Assembly: GCA_031422915.1 (NCBI GenBank)
Contig: JANPEK010000030.1
Span: 1-29,612 of the forward strand
From: JANMEX01 sp031422915
Lineage (GTDB): Bacteria > Pseudomonadota > Alphaproteobacteria > Rhizobiales > Rhizobiaceae
DNA length: 29,612 bases
Reading direction: 5' to 3'
The notes under the pieces were generated by a model. The model was given only the letters and a program-made list of their open reading frames with translations. It made no database searches and was not told the origin of the DNA. Shown one piece after another: positions 7,168 to 15,006 of this stretch (the first letter of the stretch is position 1; every line of letters begins with the position of its first letter). The translations under genes were made by a program, and so were the position numbers.

Positions 7168-7956
7168 ATGATCAGCATCAACGTCGCAGCCAACATTGCC
7201 GCCCAAATCGGCAACCCTTGCCGATTTGTGATGCTCAGCCAACTCCTGGATGGACGTGCCCTTACCGCTTCCGAGCTTGCCCGGGCATCCGGCGTAGCCC
7301 CGCAGACGGCAAGCGAGCACTTGGCGCGACTCGTTGAGGCCGGTCTGCTGACGGTAAACAATAGGGGAAGGTTTCGATATTTCACCTTGTCGTCGGCTCA
7401 TGTTGCCGAGCTGATGCAAGCCTTGTTTCAGGTTGGATTGGCGGCCGGTGCCGGTCTCCCAAAAGTCGTCCACACAGGCCCGAAAGACGCGGCCCTCAGG
7501 GAACTGCGTATCTGTTATGATCACTTGGCCGGTCGGCTCGCCGTGGCCATCACCGACGCGCTGCTGATACGAGGTTTCGTCGAATTGAGCACCGATGGCG
7601 GTCTTTTGACCGAGACGGGTCGTGTCTACTTCGAAGACCTCGGCGTGAATTTGGCTTCGCTCGTCGGGCCCACCAACAAGAGCCAGACTCTCGTATGCCG
7701 GCCCTGTCTAGATTGGAGCGAGCGCCGCCCACATTTGGCGGGGCGCTTGGGTGCCGCCTTTTGTCAACACTGCCTCGATGCAGGTTGGATAAGGCGCAAG
7801 TCTGGCACACGGGCGCTCGACATAACTCCTTCTGGGCATGCAGTTTTCGAAGGTATCGCCAAGCCTGACAGATCGGCGGCGGCAGAAACCGACGGCTTTT
7901 CGACAATTCGTGACTTAAGATCGGCAGTTCCATGCAGCGTCACAGCGGCAGAATGA
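7168..7956 (+). CDS. ArsR-family winged-helix transcriptional regulator (extended, 262 aa)
   Basis: Residues about 8-75 form an ArsR-type winged helix: AAQIGNPCRFVMLSQLLDG, then the recognition region ARASGVAPQTASEHLARLVEAGLL, then the wing NNRGRFRYFTLSS. The remainder is an uncommon long C-terminal part with a second helical/winged-looking stretch and two Cys-x2-Cys pairs (CRPC and CQHC), which could bind a metal or sense redox or a ligand. GAGGAG ten bases before the ATG gives a confident start. It is divergent from the cupin operon over a 133-base intergenic region with two palindromes, so it most likely represses that operon and itself. The inducer is unknown. A metal-responsive role is less likely, as no metal transporter is nearby. 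Confidence 0.85.
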   Translation: MISINVAANIAAQIGNPCRFVMLSQLLDGRALTASELARASGVAPQTASEHLARLVEAGLLTVNNRGRFRYFTLSSAHVAELMQALFQVGLAAGAGLPKVVHTGPKDAALRELRICYDHLAGRLAVAITDALLIRGFVELSTDGGLLTETGRVYFEDLGVNLASLVGPTNKSQTLVCRPCLDWSERRPHLAGRLGAAFCQHCLDAGWIRRKSGTRALDITPSGHAVFEGIAKPDRSAAAETDGFSTIRDLRSAVPCSVTAAE

Positions 7957-8004
7957 TTCCTGCGTTGGAATTCCAAGTCCACGTGTCAAGAAGAGTAGAA
8001 AAAA

Positions 8005-8089
<85 letters not shown>

Positions 8090-8098
8090 AACGCGGCT

Positions 8099-8127
8099 CA
8101 TTTAGGGAATGCGTGGGGGACTGTCAA
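8099..8127 (-). promoter_or_regulatory. Probable promoter of tRNA-Leu
   Basis: On the minus strand a perfect TTGACA (8127 to 8122) is followed after 17 bases by TAAATG (8104 to 8099). This predicts transcription starting about three bases before the mature tRNA 5' end at 8089. The -10 match is weak, but spacing and position are good. Confidence 0.55.
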
Positions 8128-8230
8128 CGTTGATTGGTGCCTGGCTGCGCGTTTCTGGTGCCGGCGCACGACAAAACGGGCTGCATCCTTTCGGGCGCGG
8201 CCTGATTTTTTCGCAATTTGAGGGCAGCGC

Positions 8231-8896
8231 TCAGGAGGAATCCGGGGCGTTGAGGAGGTCGCGTGCGAGGCGGTGGCATTCGTGCAGCACGGGGTCAATG
8301 TCGTGCGCGGGCCGTTGCCGCCAACCGGGCGGCAGGCCGGGGCGCACCGGCGACATGCGCAGATTGCGCACCGGCAGCGCGCCGCGCAACATCATGCCCC
8401 GCCGCGCCGTCCAACGGGCAAGACGGCGCGCCTGTTTTGCGATGTCGGCCAACGCAAGGCGCAGGGCGCGCAGCCGCACATGCAGACTGGCGCCATCGAG
8501 CGGCTCATCGAAACGACTGTCGGCAAGAGCAGCGAAATCGCCGGGCAACACCTCTTCAAAGCCCGGTCCCATATCGCCGGAAAAAAACGAAAAATCCTTC
8601 AACGGATCAAACAGACAGAAGGCCGGCTCGCGCGGGACATCGGCGGGGGCTATTGTTCCAACCAGCCCGAAGCGCCGCTTGACGGACACGGGGGCCAGCC
8701 CGCGCGCGGCAATCAACACCAGCCGCCGCACGGCAGCCTCCGCCGGACGAAGCACAAACAGCACAGCCAGCCAAACCCGGCGCGGCAACATCATCCCCGC
8801 CCTGCCAATCCGCGCGGCGGCCACAAGCGCAAACAACGCCGAGACAATGCCCATAAGCGCCTCGCAGTTCCGTTCGATTGCCCTGTCCCAGTCCAC
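8231..8896 (-). CDS. Conserved rhizobial hypothetical protein with N-terminal membrane segment
   Basis: The chosen start is GTG at 8896 (VDWDRAIERNCEAL), with AAGGG eight bases upstream, giving 221 residues. The open frame extends further upstream, but that part is RIME repeat and low-quality sequence and is unlikely to be translated. Residues about 15-60 contain hydrophobic stretches (ALMGIVSALFALVAAARI and RRVWLAVLFVL), followed by an arginine-rich largely helical body. It resembles uncharacterised proteins that are widespread in Rhizobiales and begin (M/V)DWDRAIERN. No catalytic motif is visible and I assign no function. It is transcribed toward tRNA-Leu. Confidence 0.7.
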   Translation of the reverse strand: MDWDRAIERNCEALMGIVSALFALVAAARIGRAGMMLPRRVWLAVLFVLRPAEAAVRRLVLIAARGLAPVSVKRRFGLVGTIAPADVPREPAFCLFDPLKDFSFFSGDMGPGFEEVLPGDFAALADSRFDEPLDGASLHVRLRALRLALADIAKQARRLARWTARRGMMLRGALPVRNLRMSPVRPGLPPGWRQRPAHDIDPVLHECHRLARDLLNAPDSS

Positions 8897-9450
8897 TGTG
8901 TTTGCCCTTGCAAAAGTTGGTGTTGCGATTGGGGCATTGTAGGGCCGGGGTTTTGGAGGGTGGATAGATTTTTTGGATTTTTTTACCTGCCTCGGGGCAG
9001 GGCGCGTTTGAGTGGCCGGGATGTGGTCTCGCCAATCGCGGAAAGAAGACAATCTCGACCCTCGGCGCTGCCCCTCATCCGACCTTCGGCCACCTTCTCC
9101 CCGCAAGCGGCGGGGAGAAGGGAAATACCGCCTTTTGCGATTATCGTCCTTCTCCCCGCCGTTTGCGGGGAGAAGGTGGCGCGAAGCGACGGATGAGGGG
9201 CAGCGCCGAGGGTTGCGGGATGAGAGACAAACTGAAAGCGAGGCAAGATCAAAATTGCCATACTCGTGCAATCTGCGTTTCCACCATCATCATCAATGGA
9301 CCGCCCTCGCTGGCAAATGCCGGACACATCATACCGAGGGGAGTGCCTTATTGACGAATGACGGGAGTGACCCGACTGGGTATGGATATTTGTCCACACA
9401 AGCCCTTTAAGAGAATTCGAATAGTGGCATTTTGATAAGTTCACGTTAAG
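8897..9450. other. 554-base divergent intergenic region containing a RIME repeat
   Basis: Apart from the RIME element at 9058-9213 the region holds T-rich tracts near 8970-8985, a small CCTGCC/GGCAGG hairpin at 8986-9001, and about 240 bases before the DUF3883 gene without a recognisable gene or promoter consensus. I see no coding potential that is not a by-product of the repeat. Confidence 0.6.
9058..9213. repeat. RIME-type (Rhizobium-specific intergenic mosaic element) palindromic repeat
   Basis: The outer arms are exact 24-base inverted repeats at 9058-9081 and 9190-9213, with core CGCTGCCCCTCATCCG. Inside are two hairpins built on CCTTCTCCCCGC and GCGGGGAGAAGG (about 9094-9120 and 9150-9178). 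This arrangement and the CCCCTCATCCG and CTTCTCCCCG words are those of RIME elements of Rhizobiales, thought to be non-autonomous mobile repeats. A degenerate relative lies within uvrB at 12011-12100. Confidence 0.85.
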
Positions 9451-10359
9451 ATGACTGCGTTCGGGAACAGGGCACAAACGATATTGGTTGACAAAGGCAA
9501 GTATGGGACCGACTGGGAAGCCGATGACATCGCGCCTGTGTTTAATGCCTATTTCGAGATGCTTGACAACGACCTTCGTAGGATTCAAGTCAACAAGGCA
9601 GCGAAATACAGAGAATTGTCGGCGATTACCGGTCGGACAATCAAGTCTGTAGAACGGAAGTTTCGTAATATTTCCGCAGTGTTGGCTAAATTGGAAGAGC
9701 CTTGGATCAGGGGTTTATTGCCCGACAACAATTTTCAAAACGCCCTGTCTGACGCCATAGAAATCCAATTGTCGAGCAAGGCTCATCAGCCAATTCTTAT
9801 TCCATCCGCTGCCTCGGGTTTACAGGAAGCACAGGCAGAATACACGCCACATCCCGGCAATGCGACCGGACTGCTTGGTGATGTTCCAGTCCCGTTGCTC
9901 ACGTTGAAGTCTGAGAAGCTTCCTGACCACATGGAGCGCTTAGTGCGCAAATTTGATCCAGTCATGCGCGATTTTAGAGCTCGAGAAATTGGGGAGGCGG
10001 GTGAACGTTTGGTTTTAGAGCATGAACGCGCGAAATTGCTGTATGCGGGGCAGACGGAGCTCGCTAGAAAAGTTCTCTGGGTTTCGAAGGAGCTTGGTGA
10101 CGGTGCCGGTTATGATGTGAAATCATATGACGAGAACGGCCGAGAAAAGTTCATTGAAGTGAAAACGACGGTCGGTTCACAGACGACGCCTTTTTTCATG
10201 TCACGAAACGAGAAGGACTTTGCGGATGAAGCTGATGATCGCTATCGTGTTACTCGAATTTTCGATTTCCGCCGCGAACCGCGTGCGTTTGACCTGACCA
10301 GTCCACTTAGCTCTTTTGTCCGCTTTGAACCTGAGAGCTACCGCGCCAGTTTCTCGTAA
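9451..10359 (+). CDS. DUF3883 (NOV-like) domain protein, putative PD-(D/E)XK nuclease
   Basis: The 302-residue protein has two recognisable parts. The N-terminal region (about 10-105: EADDIAPVFNAYFEML, then AAKYRELSAITGRTIKSVERKFRNISAVL) resembles a helical domain found at the front of several restriction-type proteins. The C-terminal region (about 195-300) is DUF3883-like, with GEAGERLVLEHER, GAGYDVKSYDENG and KFIEVKTT. The D and E-x-K spacing matches a PD-(D/E)XK nuclease core. DUF3883 domains are common in restriction and anti-phage proteins, often attached to a helicase that is absent here. The ribosome site is weak. The gene is visibly more AT-rich than uvrB or the secretion genes, suggesting acquisition. 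Its last 22 bases overlap the end of the convergent ART-like gene. Confidence 0.75.
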   Translation: MTAFGNRAQTILVDKGKYGTDWEADDIAPVFNAYFEMLDNDLRRIQVNKAAKYRELSAITGRTIKSVERKFRNISAVLAKLEEPWIRGLLPDNNFQNALSDAIEIQLSSKAHQPILIPSAASGLQEAQAEYTPHPGNATGLLGDVPVPLLTLKSEKLPDHMERLVRKFDPVMRDFRAREIGEAGERLVLEHERAKLLYAGQTELARKVLWVSKELGDGAGYDVKSYDENGREKFIEVKTTVGSQTTPFFMSRNEKDFADEADDRYRVTRIFDFRREPRAFDLTSPLSSFVRFEPESYRASFS

Positions 10360-11000
10360 AAGATGCCAACGCACGGCGTAAGCCAGACCTGCTTTGCGGT
10401 AAAAACCTTGAATTCAGCTTCGCCAAATGTTGCCCCTGACCCACCATGGATAGCCCCGTCGAAACCGGCCTTTTTGATTACCGCGACGTACCTATGCTCA
10501 TCGAATAGCGCGTAAGCGTCGAAGTACAAATCCGATAAATCAAAAGCACTAGAATGAAAATATTCGTCAAAATTTTCAAAATCTTTGCCAATGTCGTCGC
10601 ACCATCTACACGTATTTGTGATGTGACCCTTCATTGCCAATGAAATTTCCATTGCAAAATTTCTACTGATATTTTTCGCAATGTCACCGAGTTCAATAAA
10701 CGGATCGTCCGGACGATTCATCAATGGCTTCTTGATGGATAAATAGGCTGATGTGATGCGAGGCGAGATCGGGAAGTCATCTTGCCGATTGGGATTAAGG
10801 GCGTAGACATTTGCTGCGTTAGCGCTTCCAAATGACAACGCGCCCTGCCGAGTTTGAAATAGACCTGTCTCTCTGTTTCGACAGTTGCCATGGTCGCACT
10901 GTTGAACCGGACCATATTCGCCACGATGAACAACGAGTGGATTCCCAAATTCGTCGGTGACTTCTGAGTTCTTGAACCACAGGGGAAAATGAAGTGTCAT
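10338..11000 (-). CDS. ADP-ribosyltransferase-like protein (ART-PolyVal-type fold)
   Basis: The 220-residue product has the layout of phage and polyvalent-protein ART domains. The N-terminal LWFKNSEVTDEFGNPLVVHRG matches the usual W-F-x-x-S-K-V-x-D-x-x-G-x-P-x-V-V-Y-H-G pattern (H25 in the catalytic position). SAYLSIKKPL lies in the middle, and the C-terminal GEAEFKVFTAKQV resembles the E-Y-V-V-F-x-x-x-Q-I motif (E196). Such domains modify proteins or nucleic acids using NAD+. Most are phage-encoded or toxins. Several cysteines (CDHGNC, CRWCDD) could bind zinc. The ribosome site (AAAGG three bases upstream) is short-spaced. The gene is AT-rich and overlaps the DUF3883 gene tail to tail. Catalytic activity is not certain because the first motif departs from consensus. 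Confidence 0.6.
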   Translation of the reverse strand: MTLHFPLWFKNSEVTDEFGNPLVVHRGEYGPVQQCDHGNCRNRETGLFQTRQGALSFGSANAANVYALNPNRQDDFPISPRITSAYLSIKKPLMNRPDDPFIELGDIAKNISRNFAMEISLAMKGHITNTCRWCDDIGKDFENFDEYFHSSAFDLSDLYFDAYALFDEHRYVAVIKKAGFDGAIHGGSGATFGEAEFKVFTAKQVWLTPCVGIFYEKLAR

Positions 11001-11056
11001 GACCTTTGATCATTCTGAATCAAATATAAAATTTTCTAACATATATCACTTTCGCG

Positions 11057-11344
11057 CTACCGCTCAAATCCGATCCTCAGCTTCAACCCCGTCGCATCGG
11101 CAAACCGTTTCAGCGTGCGCGTCGAGGGCAATGACCGTCCGCTTTCGAGCCGGGCTATGGCGGCTTGGGTGGTGCCCATGGCTGCTGCGACTTGTTCTTG
11201 GGTCATGGCGGCTAGGCTTCTGGCTTGGATCAGGGCTGCGGCGAGTTTGAACTCGTCCTCCAAGGAATCATATTCGGCCCTGAATTCTGGGTCTTTGAGC
11301 CACTCTTTTGACAGGTCGCTGACTTTAAGGCTTGCGGTGCTCAT
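11057..11344 (-). CDS. XRE-family helix-turn-helix antitoxin (HigA-like)
   Basis: The 95-residue protein MSTASLKVSDLSKEWL ends in a canonical HTH_XRE domain: AAMTQEQVAAAMGTTQAAIARLESG followed by PSTRTLKRFADATGLKLRIGFER. The ATG shares the ATGA overlap with the toxin stop, showing translational coupling in toxin-first order as in HigBA systems. It should neutralise the toxin and repress the pair by binding the promoter. The frame is open further upstream, but that part is antisense to function and out of frame with the toxin, so the shorter start is used. Confidence 0.88.
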   Translation of the reverse strand: MSTASLKVSDLSKEWLKDPEFRAEYDSLEDEFKLAAALIQARSLAAMTQEQVAAAMGTTQAAIARLESGRSLPSTRTLKRFADATGLKLRIGFER

Positions 11345-11664
11345 GTCACATCCTTTGCGCGTCTCAGCGCCAATTTGATTTCGCGGTGCGGCGTCTTCTG
11401 GGTTTTCTTTTCGAATACACGGACGACCACAACGCGCCGGTCTGTTGCGGTCACATAGGCGGCACGCGCGATGCCGTCTTTGCCTTTCATCCGCATTTCC
11501 CAAAGCGGGCCAACCAAATGTTTGACGTATGGTTCCCTTACTTTTGGCAGGCCGAAATTCTCGATCAATTCAACAATCCGTACAAAGTTGGCCCTGATGT
11601 CTTTTGGCAGTGCCTCAAGCTCTAGCCTGACGTCATTGTTCAAAAATTCAACCGACCAGTTCAT
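11341..11664 (-). CDS. HigB/RelE-superfamily toxin (phage Gp49-like)
   Basis: Starting at MNWSVEFLNNDV the product has 107 residues. Conserved features of the Gp49-like (PF05973) toxins are visible: LPKDIRANFVRIVELIENFG, the LWEMRMKGKDGIARAAYV strand region, and FEKKTQKTPHREIKLALRRAKD at the C-terminus. Family members cleave mRNA at the ribosome. The start is uncertain: another ATG lies 12 bases upstream at 11676 and neither has a clear ribosome site. It is the first gene of a two-gene unit with the HTH antitoxin, overlapping by four bases. Confidence 0.87.
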   Translation of the reverse strand: MNWSVEFLNNDVRLELEALPKDIRANFVRIVELIENFGLPKVREPYVKHLVGPLWEMRMKGKDGIARAAYVTATDRRVVVVRVFEKKTQKTPHREIKLALRRAKDVT

Positions 11665-11804
11665 GATATATACCATTTTTGCAATACAATGCAAGCTTTG
11701 TGAAATCACTGCCGATACCGACAAATATCACTATAAGTTGCATTATGGTTGCAAGGCAATACTTGGTATAGCGGCACCGGCATTCAACGGTCGCCGCAAC
11801 CTTG

Positions 11805-14648
11805 CTACCGCCCCGGACGTCCGGTCTTGCCCGGCCTGCGCTTTTGCCGCTTCAGATCCGCCGCGCTTTCGTAGCTGCCTGCTCCGGAGCGGTTGCGCCT
11901 TGGTTCGAGGTCGCCGGGTTTGCTCGGGGTGGCTCCGCCGAGGGGGACTTCGGTGCGGCCTACGGTCATTTCGTCGAGGGAGTTTTTGCGGAAGAGGGCG
12001 GGTGCGCCTTCGGCGCTCCCCCTCATCCGGCCCTGCGGGCCACCGCCCGGGGTCGAGCCACGGGTCTCGCCCCGTCCTTCGGACCCCCGTTGGGGAGAAG
12101 TAAAAGAGGGGTCTTTCGCCAGCGGATCATCCGCTATCGCCAATTCCATTTCGCGCAGGCGCTTGATTTCGTCTCGCAGTCTGGCGGCGGTTTCGAAATC
12201 CAGGTCGGTGGCGGCGTCGCGCATTTGTTTTTCCATCGCCGCGATGTGGGCGGCGAGGTTGTTGCCCATCATCGCGCCCTGATCGGTGCCCAAACCGGTG
12301 ATGTCGGCGCGGACGTGGTCTCGCTCATAGACGCTGTCGAGAATGTCGCCGATGTTCTTCTTGATGCTCTCCGGCGTGATGTTGTTTTCGAGATTGAAGG
12401 CATGCTGCTTTTCGCGGCGGCGGTTGGTCTCGGCCATCGCCCGCTCCATCGAGCCGGTGATATTATCGGCGTAGAGGATGACCTTGCCGTCAATGTTGCG
12501 CGCCGCGCGGCCGATGGTCTGGATCAGCGAGGTTTCGGAGCGCAGGAAGCCTTCCTTGTCCGCGTCCAAAATGGCGACGAGCGCGCATTCGGGAATGTCG
12601 AGGCCCTCGCGCAAAAGGTTGATGCCGACCAGCACGTCGAACGCGCCGAGGCGCAGATCGCGCAGGATTTCGATGCGCTCCAGCGTGTCAATGTCGGAGT
12701 GCATGTAGCGCACGCGGACCGACTGCTCGTGCAGATATTCGGTGAGGTCTTCGGCCATGCGCTTGGTGAGGACGGTGACGAGCGTGCGGTAGCCTTTGGC
12801 GGTGGTCTGACGGATTTCGTCGAGCACGTCATCGACCTGGCTCTTGGCCGGGCGGACTTCGACGGGCGGATCGATCAGCCCGGTAGGGCGGATGACCTGT
12901 TCGGCGAAGACGCCGCCGGCCTGCTCCATCTCCCATTTGGCCGGAGTGGCCGAAACGGCGATGGTGAGCGGGCGCATGGCGTCCCACTCTTCAAAGCGCA
13001 GCGGGCGGTTGTCCATGCAGGAGGGCAGGCGGAAGCCGTATTCGGCGAGCGTCGCTTTGCGGCGGAAGTCGCCCCGGTACATCGCGCCGATCTGCGGGAT
13101 GGTGACGTGAGATTCGTCGATGAAGACCAGCGCATTGTCGGGGATGTATTCAAACAGGGTGGGCGGCGGCTCGCCCGGCTGGCGGCCTGTCAGGTAGCGC
13201 GAATAGTTTTCGATGCCGGCGCAGGAGCCGGTGGCTTCGAGCATCTCGATGTCAAAAGTGCAGCGCTGTTCGAGACGCTGCGCTTCGAGCAGGCGGCCGG
13301 CTTTTGTCAGTTCCTCGAGCCGCTGCTTCATCTCGGATTTGATCGACTTCACCGCCTGCTGAAGCGTTGGGCGCGGGGTGACATAATGCGAGTTGGCGTA
13401 GATTTTGACCTGTTTCAGGTCGTCGGTTTTCTTGCCGTGCAGCGGGTCAAACTCGACAATGGAGTCAATCTCGTCGCCGAACATCGAGATGCGCCAGGCG
13501 CGGTCTTCGAGATGTGCGGGGAAGATTTCGATGGTGTCGCCGCGCACCCGGAACGAGCCGCGCACAAAATCCATGTCGCGGCGCTTGTATTGCTGGGCGA
13601 CAAGATCGGCGAGCAGGGCGCGCTGGTCGAGCCGGTCGCCGACCTTCATCTGGAAGGTCATGGCGGTGTACGTTTCCACCGAGCCGATGCCGTAGATGCA
13701 GGAGACGGACGCTACGATGATCACATCATCGCGCTCCAGCAACGAGCGGGTGGCGGAGTGGCGCATGCGGTCGATCTGCTCGTTGATCGAGGATTCCTTC
13801 TCGATGAACGTATCGGTGCGCGGGACGTAGGCTTCCGGCTGGTAATAATCATAGTAGGAGACAAAATATTCGACCGCATTGTTGGGGAAAAGCGAACGCA
13901 TCTCGCCGTAAAGCTGCGCGGCGAGCGTCTTGTTGGGCGCGAGGATGAGGGCAGGGCGCTGGGTGGCTTGGATGACCTGCGCGGCGGTGAAGGTCTTGCC
14001 CGAACCGGTGACGCCGAGCAGCACCTGCGTGCGGTCATCGTTGGCGATGCCTTCGACCAGATCCTTGATGGCGGTCGGTTGATCGCCGGAGGGCGTAAAC
14101 TCCGTGACCATTTCGAACCGCAAACCGCCCTCGGATTTCTCCGGACGGACAGGGCGGTGCGGCTCCCACATCTTGCCGTTCTTGAACAGCGGATTGCCGG
14201 ATTCGATCAGCGCCGACAGCGCCTCGACAGTTGCGGTGACGCCATTCGGGCCGAGTTTCTCAGCCTCTTCGAGCGAGATTTCGAGACCGGCGATAGGGTT
14301 CAGGCCGGCAGCGGCGCGGGTCTTCGGGTCGGAGGATGCGCCGATGCTGGTGCCGCGCGAGGTTTTGCCGCTTGTTGTGGCGTTGCTGGTCGCCTTCTTG
14401 ATGTTCGCAGCGCGGATGGCGTCGTTTGGATCAACGGGAACGGCGGCTTGCGCCTTGCGTTCGACGGTGACGCGGTGCGTGCCGGCCTTGGAGCGGATTT
14501 CGCGCGTCTCCGCCTTGCGCGACTCTTTCGCGGCTTGCATCTCAAGCTCGCGAATCCAGTCCGAGACATTGCCCGAAAGCGGTGCGCCTTCGAATTCAGC
14601 CTGAGGCGATTCTTCAAAGCCGGTGTGTTTCTTGGGAGTGTTCGACAT
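11805..14648 (-). CDS. uvrB: Excinuclease ABC subunit B
   Basis: UvrB is the damage-verification helicase of nucleotide excision repair, loaded by UvrA and recruiting UvrC. Visible motifs: Walker A GVTGSGKT at 212-219, YYDYYQPEAYVP of the beta-hairpin region, DESHVTIPQ (motif II), EGLDIPE, TIGRAARN (motif VI) and the C-terminal UVR motif DLDFETAARLRDEIKRLRE near 810-830. At 947 residues it is much longer than the 673-residue E. coli protein. About 175 residues of this are the charged N-terminal extension usual in Rhizobiales. A further ~105 residues follow the UVR motif. Part of that tail (about 850-880) is encoded by a degenerate RIME. The end, KNSLDEMTVGRTEVP onward, is the normal rhizobial tail. 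No LexA-type GTTC-N7-GTTC box is visible upstream. Confidence 0.97.
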   Translation of the reverse strand: MSNTPKKHTGFEESPQAEFEGAPLSGNVSDWIRELEMQAAKESRKAETREIRSKAGTHRVTVERKAQAAVPVDPNDAIRAANIKKATSNATTSGKTSRGTSIGASSDPKTRAAAGLNPIAGLEISLEEAEKLGPNGVTATVEALSALIESGNPLFKNGKMWEPHRPVRPEKSEGGLRFEMVTEFTPSGDQPTAIKDLVEGIANDDRTQVLLGVTGSGKTFTAAQVIQATQRPALILAPNKTLAAQLYGEMRSLFPNNAVEYFVSYYDYYQPEAYVPRTDTFIEKESSINEQIDRMRHSATRSLLERDDVIIVASVSCIYGIGSVETYTAMTFQMKVGDRLDQRALLADLVAQQYKRRDMDFVRGSFRVRGDTIEIFPAHLEDRAWRISMFGDEIDSIVEFDPLHGKKTDDLKQVKIYANSHYVTPRPTLQQAVKSIKSEMKQRLEELTKAGRLLEAQRLEQRCTFDIEMLEATGSCAGIENYSRYLTGRQPGEPPPTLFEYIPDNALVFIDESHVTIPQIGAMYRGDFRRKATLAEYGFRLPSCMDNRPLRFEEWDAMRPLTIAVSATPAKWEMEQAGGVFAEQVIRPTGLIDPPVEVRPAKSQVDDVLDEIRQTTAKGYRTLVTVLTKRMAEDLTEYLHEQSVRVRYMHSDIDTLERIEILRDLRLGAFDVLVGINLLREGLDIPECALVAILDADKEGFLRSETSLIQTIGRAARNIDGKVILYADNITGSMERAMAETNRRREKQHAFNLENNITPESIKKNIGDILDSVYERDHVRADITGLGTDQGAMMGNNLAAHIAAMEKQMRDAATDLDFETAARLRDEIKRLREMELAIADDPLAKDPSFTSPQRGSEGRGETRGSTPGGGPQGRMRGSAEGAPALFRKNSLDEMTVGRTEVPLGGATPSKPGDLEPRRNRSGAGSYESAADLKRQKRRPGKTGRPGR
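12011..12100. repeat. Degenerate RIME fragment inside the uvrB reading frame
   Basis: The sequence CGGCGCTCCCCCTCATCCGG followed by CC-rich palindromic sequence and ending TTGGGGAGAAG matches the outer and inner words of the RIME at 9058-9213 with substitutions. It is translated on the minus strand as a Gly/Arg/Ser-rich segment (residues about 850-880: SPQRGSEGRGETRG and GGGPQGRMRGSAEG) without breaking the frame. Confidence 0.7.
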
Positions 14649-15006
14649 GACGCGAATATGGCCAATGCGTGCAGCGAATGAAAGGGGCGGAATTCAGCTT
14701 TTCAGGTCGTCCTGACAGGAGGTGTCAGGAGGTCGACGCGGGGGAGTGGTTCAATGGGCCACAGCACAGCCAACCATATGACACTAAATTGGGGTGCAGA
14801 AGGTTGGCAGCGACGTGCCGCACAAGCAAGTGCTGACAGAGATCAAAACCAGGCTGAAACGGGACAACGGCCGGGTTTTGGTCGAGGGCTCCTGATCACA
14901 GGTCGACCGCAATTTCCTGTGCATATCTTAACGTGCAGTCGCGCAATGACGGCAACCTGTTTAAGTTGGTTGCAGAAACAGCGGGATGGTCCCGCGACGG
15001 GAATGC
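14649..15006. other. 358-base divergent region between uvrB and the secretion operon
   Basis: It should carry promoters for uvrB and for the gspL operon, but no convincing -35/-10 pair was found. It holds an inverted repeat CCTGACA-GGAGG-TGTCAGG at 14711-14729 and a GCGGGA-TGG-TCCCGC hairpin at 14981-14995 just before gspL. A frame is open across part of the region, but its product looks like non-coding translation. Confidence 0.5.
14711..14729. repeat. Inverted repeat CCTGACA/TGTCAGG upstream of uvrB
   Basis: A 7-base perfect inverted repeat with a GGAGG centre lies 63 bases upstream of the uvrB start. It could be a regulator site or an mRNA hairpin. No family of regulator is implied by the sequence. 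Confidence 0.45.

Noticed and set aside
7965..7976. TTGGAATTCCAA palindrome just after the regulator gene
   Set aside because: Perfect 12-base palindrome but with no room for a stable loop and no T-tract. Probably chance.
8970..9001. Possible intrinsic terminator (T-runs beside CCTGCC/GGCAGG hairpin)
   Set aside because: The T-run lies 5' of the stem on the plus strand, giving an A-run 3' of it on the other strand, so neither orientation fits an intrinsic terminator.
9058..9213. CRISPR-like repeat structure
   Set aside because: The repeats are inverted, not direct, with no regular spacers. The words match RIME elements.
11802..14681. A 959-codon open frame on the plus strand opposite uvrB
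   Set aside because: It mirrors uvrB almost exactly, has His/Gly/Arg-rich composition without domains, and is a by-product of GC-rich codon bias.
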